In this document: positions 13,781 through 14,279 of the stretch, piece by piece | Position numbering within the stretch: the stretch's first letter is position 1 | Layout of the letters: each line of letters starts with the position of its first letter | Assembly: GCA_045648165.1 (NCBI GenBank) | Contig: JAZRNL010000036.1 | Span: 1-14,279 of the forward strand | Direction of reading: 5' to 3' | Source of the DNA: RGIG9115 sp045648165 | GTDB lineage: Bacteria > Bacillota > Clostridia > UBA1381 | DNA length: 14,279 nucleotides | Position numbers and translations under genes: made by a program | Notes under the pieces: model-generated | Told to the model about the DNA's origin: nothing | Database searches by the model: none | The model's input: the letters and a program-made list of their open reading frames with translations, nothing else

Positions 13781-13809
13781 ATTATACACGAAAAGCAAGG
13801 TAAAATCAA
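13781..13809 (-). promoter_or_regulatory. Predicted main promoter of the S10 superoperon
   Basis: On the minus strand TTGATT (13804-13809) and a perfect TATAAT (13781-13786) are separated by 17 nt, the optimal housekeeping sigma-factor spacing. Start is predicted near 13774. A/T-rich DNA lies upstream (13810-13870), which would suit an UP element. It is the only good promoter match found between the divergent gene and rpsJ. Confidence 0.75.
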
Positions 13810-13837
13810 GCTTTTTCGTTAAAAAATAGTATACAAA

Positions 13838-14040
13838 CTTATTGACGTTTACAGCTTTTTTGTAGTCATTTTACACCAAAGCCAAACCACTCTTAAAAAA
13901 ACACCACAATATATAGTATAAAACTCATTTAACCCACACAATCTACTTGTTTTGTTACATTTATAACAGTGATTTTTTTGTTTATCTTTTCTGAATTTTT
14001 TATTGTATATTCTGTCCCTCTTGATTTTCCATCCCAAAAT
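13838..14040. other. AT-rich intergenic DNA with no supported gene
   Basis: This stretch lies between the S10 promoter region and the bidirectional terminator. It is rich in A/T runs with no recognisable tRNA, regulatory RNA or repeat. A 62-codon minus-strand frame (13849-14037) is open but has no SD, starts right behind a terminator hairpin and has a composition expected of AT-rich noncoding DNA. Confidence 0.6.
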
Positions 14041-14043
14041 ATT

Positions 14044-14081
14044 AAAAGCGAGTGCCGATTTTATTCGGACACTCGCTTTTT
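14044..14081. terminator. Bidirectional intrinsic terminator between divergent units
   Basis: GCGAGTG-CCGA (14048-14058) pairs with TCGG-[A]-CACTCGC (14065-14076), an 11-bp GC-rich stem with one bulged A and a TTTTAT loop. It is flanked by AAAA (14044-14047) and TTTTT (14077-14081), so it can act on both strands. Because genes on either side point away from it, it may insulate the two promoters from antisense or read-through transcription rather than end a visible gene. Confidence 0.8.
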
Positions 14082-14179
14082 AATCTAAAGGGGCTGTTTA
14101 TGACATCAAGGACACCTTGCTCGTTTCCTTAAATATTTCATCACAGAATAACATTAAGTAAAAGTCACTGCTTTTCATA

Positions 14180-14225
14180 TTGACATTAACATTTTTTTGG
14201 TATATAATCCGAGTATACTTATACC
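14180..14225 (+). promoter_or_regulatory. Consensus promoter with operator-like repeats for the divergent gene
   Basis: TTGACA (14180-14185) and TATAAT (14203-14208) are both perfect and 17 nt apart, giving a start near 14215. GTATA (14200-14204), GTATA (14213-14217) and TATAC (14220-14224) surround the -10 and start site; the last two form the dyad GTATA-CT-TATAC. A repressor binding here would block a very strong promoter. The regulator is unknown; autoregulation is one possibility. Confidence 0.75.
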
Positions 14226-14237
14226 GAGGTGACTCGT

Positions 14238-14279
14238 ATGGATAAAATATACTTTGAAATTTTCAAAAGCTCAAAAGAA
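14238..14279 (+). CDS. Unidentified gene, 5' end only (divergent from S10 operon)
   Basis: Fourteen codons, MDKIYFEIFKSSKE, are visible before the window ends. The start is supported by GAGGTGA (14226-14232) 5 nt before the ATG and by the perfect promoter just upstream. The 5' untranslated region would be only about 23 nt. The product cannot be identified from this fragment. A short transcript leader with an operator-like dyad at the start site is common for small self-repressing transcription regulators, but that is speculation. Confidence 0.65.
   Translation, partial: MDKIYFEIFKSSKE

Noticed and set aside
13849..14037. A 62-codon minus-strand frame with several cysteines, including CYKC.
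   Set aside because: There is no SD, the start lies right behind a terminator hairpin, and the Lys/Asn/Tyr/Cys-rich composition is what AT-rich noncoding DNA gives.
14107..14187. A 26-codon minus-strand frame upstream of the divergent gene, and a 10-codon plus-strand frame near 14099.
   Set aside because: Both are very short and show no family pattern; the first overlaps the other gene's promoter and the second lies upstream of it. Chance frames are the simplest explanation.

Overview
The window is the S10–spc ribosomal-protein superoperon and the start of the alpha operon of a low-to-mid-GC Gram-positive bacterium, most likely a member of class Clostridia (Oscillospirales/Ruminococcaceae-like; this placement is inference). 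The clues are the gene order rpsJ-rplCDWB-rpsS-rplV-rpsC-rplP-rpmC-rpsQ-rplNXE-rpsN-rpsH-rplFR-rpsE-rpmD-rplO-secY-adk-map-(KOW gene)-infA-rpmJ-rpsM-rpsK, a zinc-ribbon S14, an adenylate kinase with a four-Cys lid, a small KOW-domain gene between map and infA, and near-perfect AGGAGG Shine-Dalgarno (SD) sites before almost every gene.

All 28 complete genes and the truncated rpsK read on the minus strand, so transcription runs from right to left. From 13431 down to 4433 they encode ribosomal proteins S10, L3, L4, L23, L2, S19, L22, S3, L16, L29, S17, L14, L24, L5, S14, S8, L6, L18, S5 and L30. L15 follows, and then the export and housekeeping block: SecY translocon, adenylate kinase, methionine aminopeptidase, a KOW RNA-binding protein and initiation factor IF-1. 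L36, S13 and the first 13 codons of S11 complete the left end. Most gaps are under 50 nt, with two TAATG overlaps (rplD/rplW, rpsC/rplP), so the genes look co-transcribed and partly translationally coupled. Together they supply core ribosome components, translation start, N-terminal Met removal and protein export.

Four gaps stand out in this compact block: 101 nt before rplC, 151 nt before rplF, 160 nt before rpsM, and a leader of about 340 nt before rpsJ. The leader is the most interesting non-coding part. A consensus-like promoter (TTGATT, 17 nt, TATAAT) is followed by a folded 5' domain, a strong intrinsic terminator hairpin, a second weaker terminator-like hairpin, and a possible pseudoknot close to the rpsJ ribosome-binding site. 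This looks like an attenuated ribosomal-protein leader.

Right of the operon there is about 230 nt of AT-rich DNA with no convincing gene, then a strong bidirectional terminator hairpin. A divergent plus-strand gene follows, with a perfect TTGACA-17-TATAAT promoter and operator-like repeats; only its first 14 codons are in the window. One coding oddity deserves a check: adenylate kinase has Val in place of the near-invariant Asp of its STGD motif. I found no mobile element, CRISPR array, tRNA or rRNA gene.
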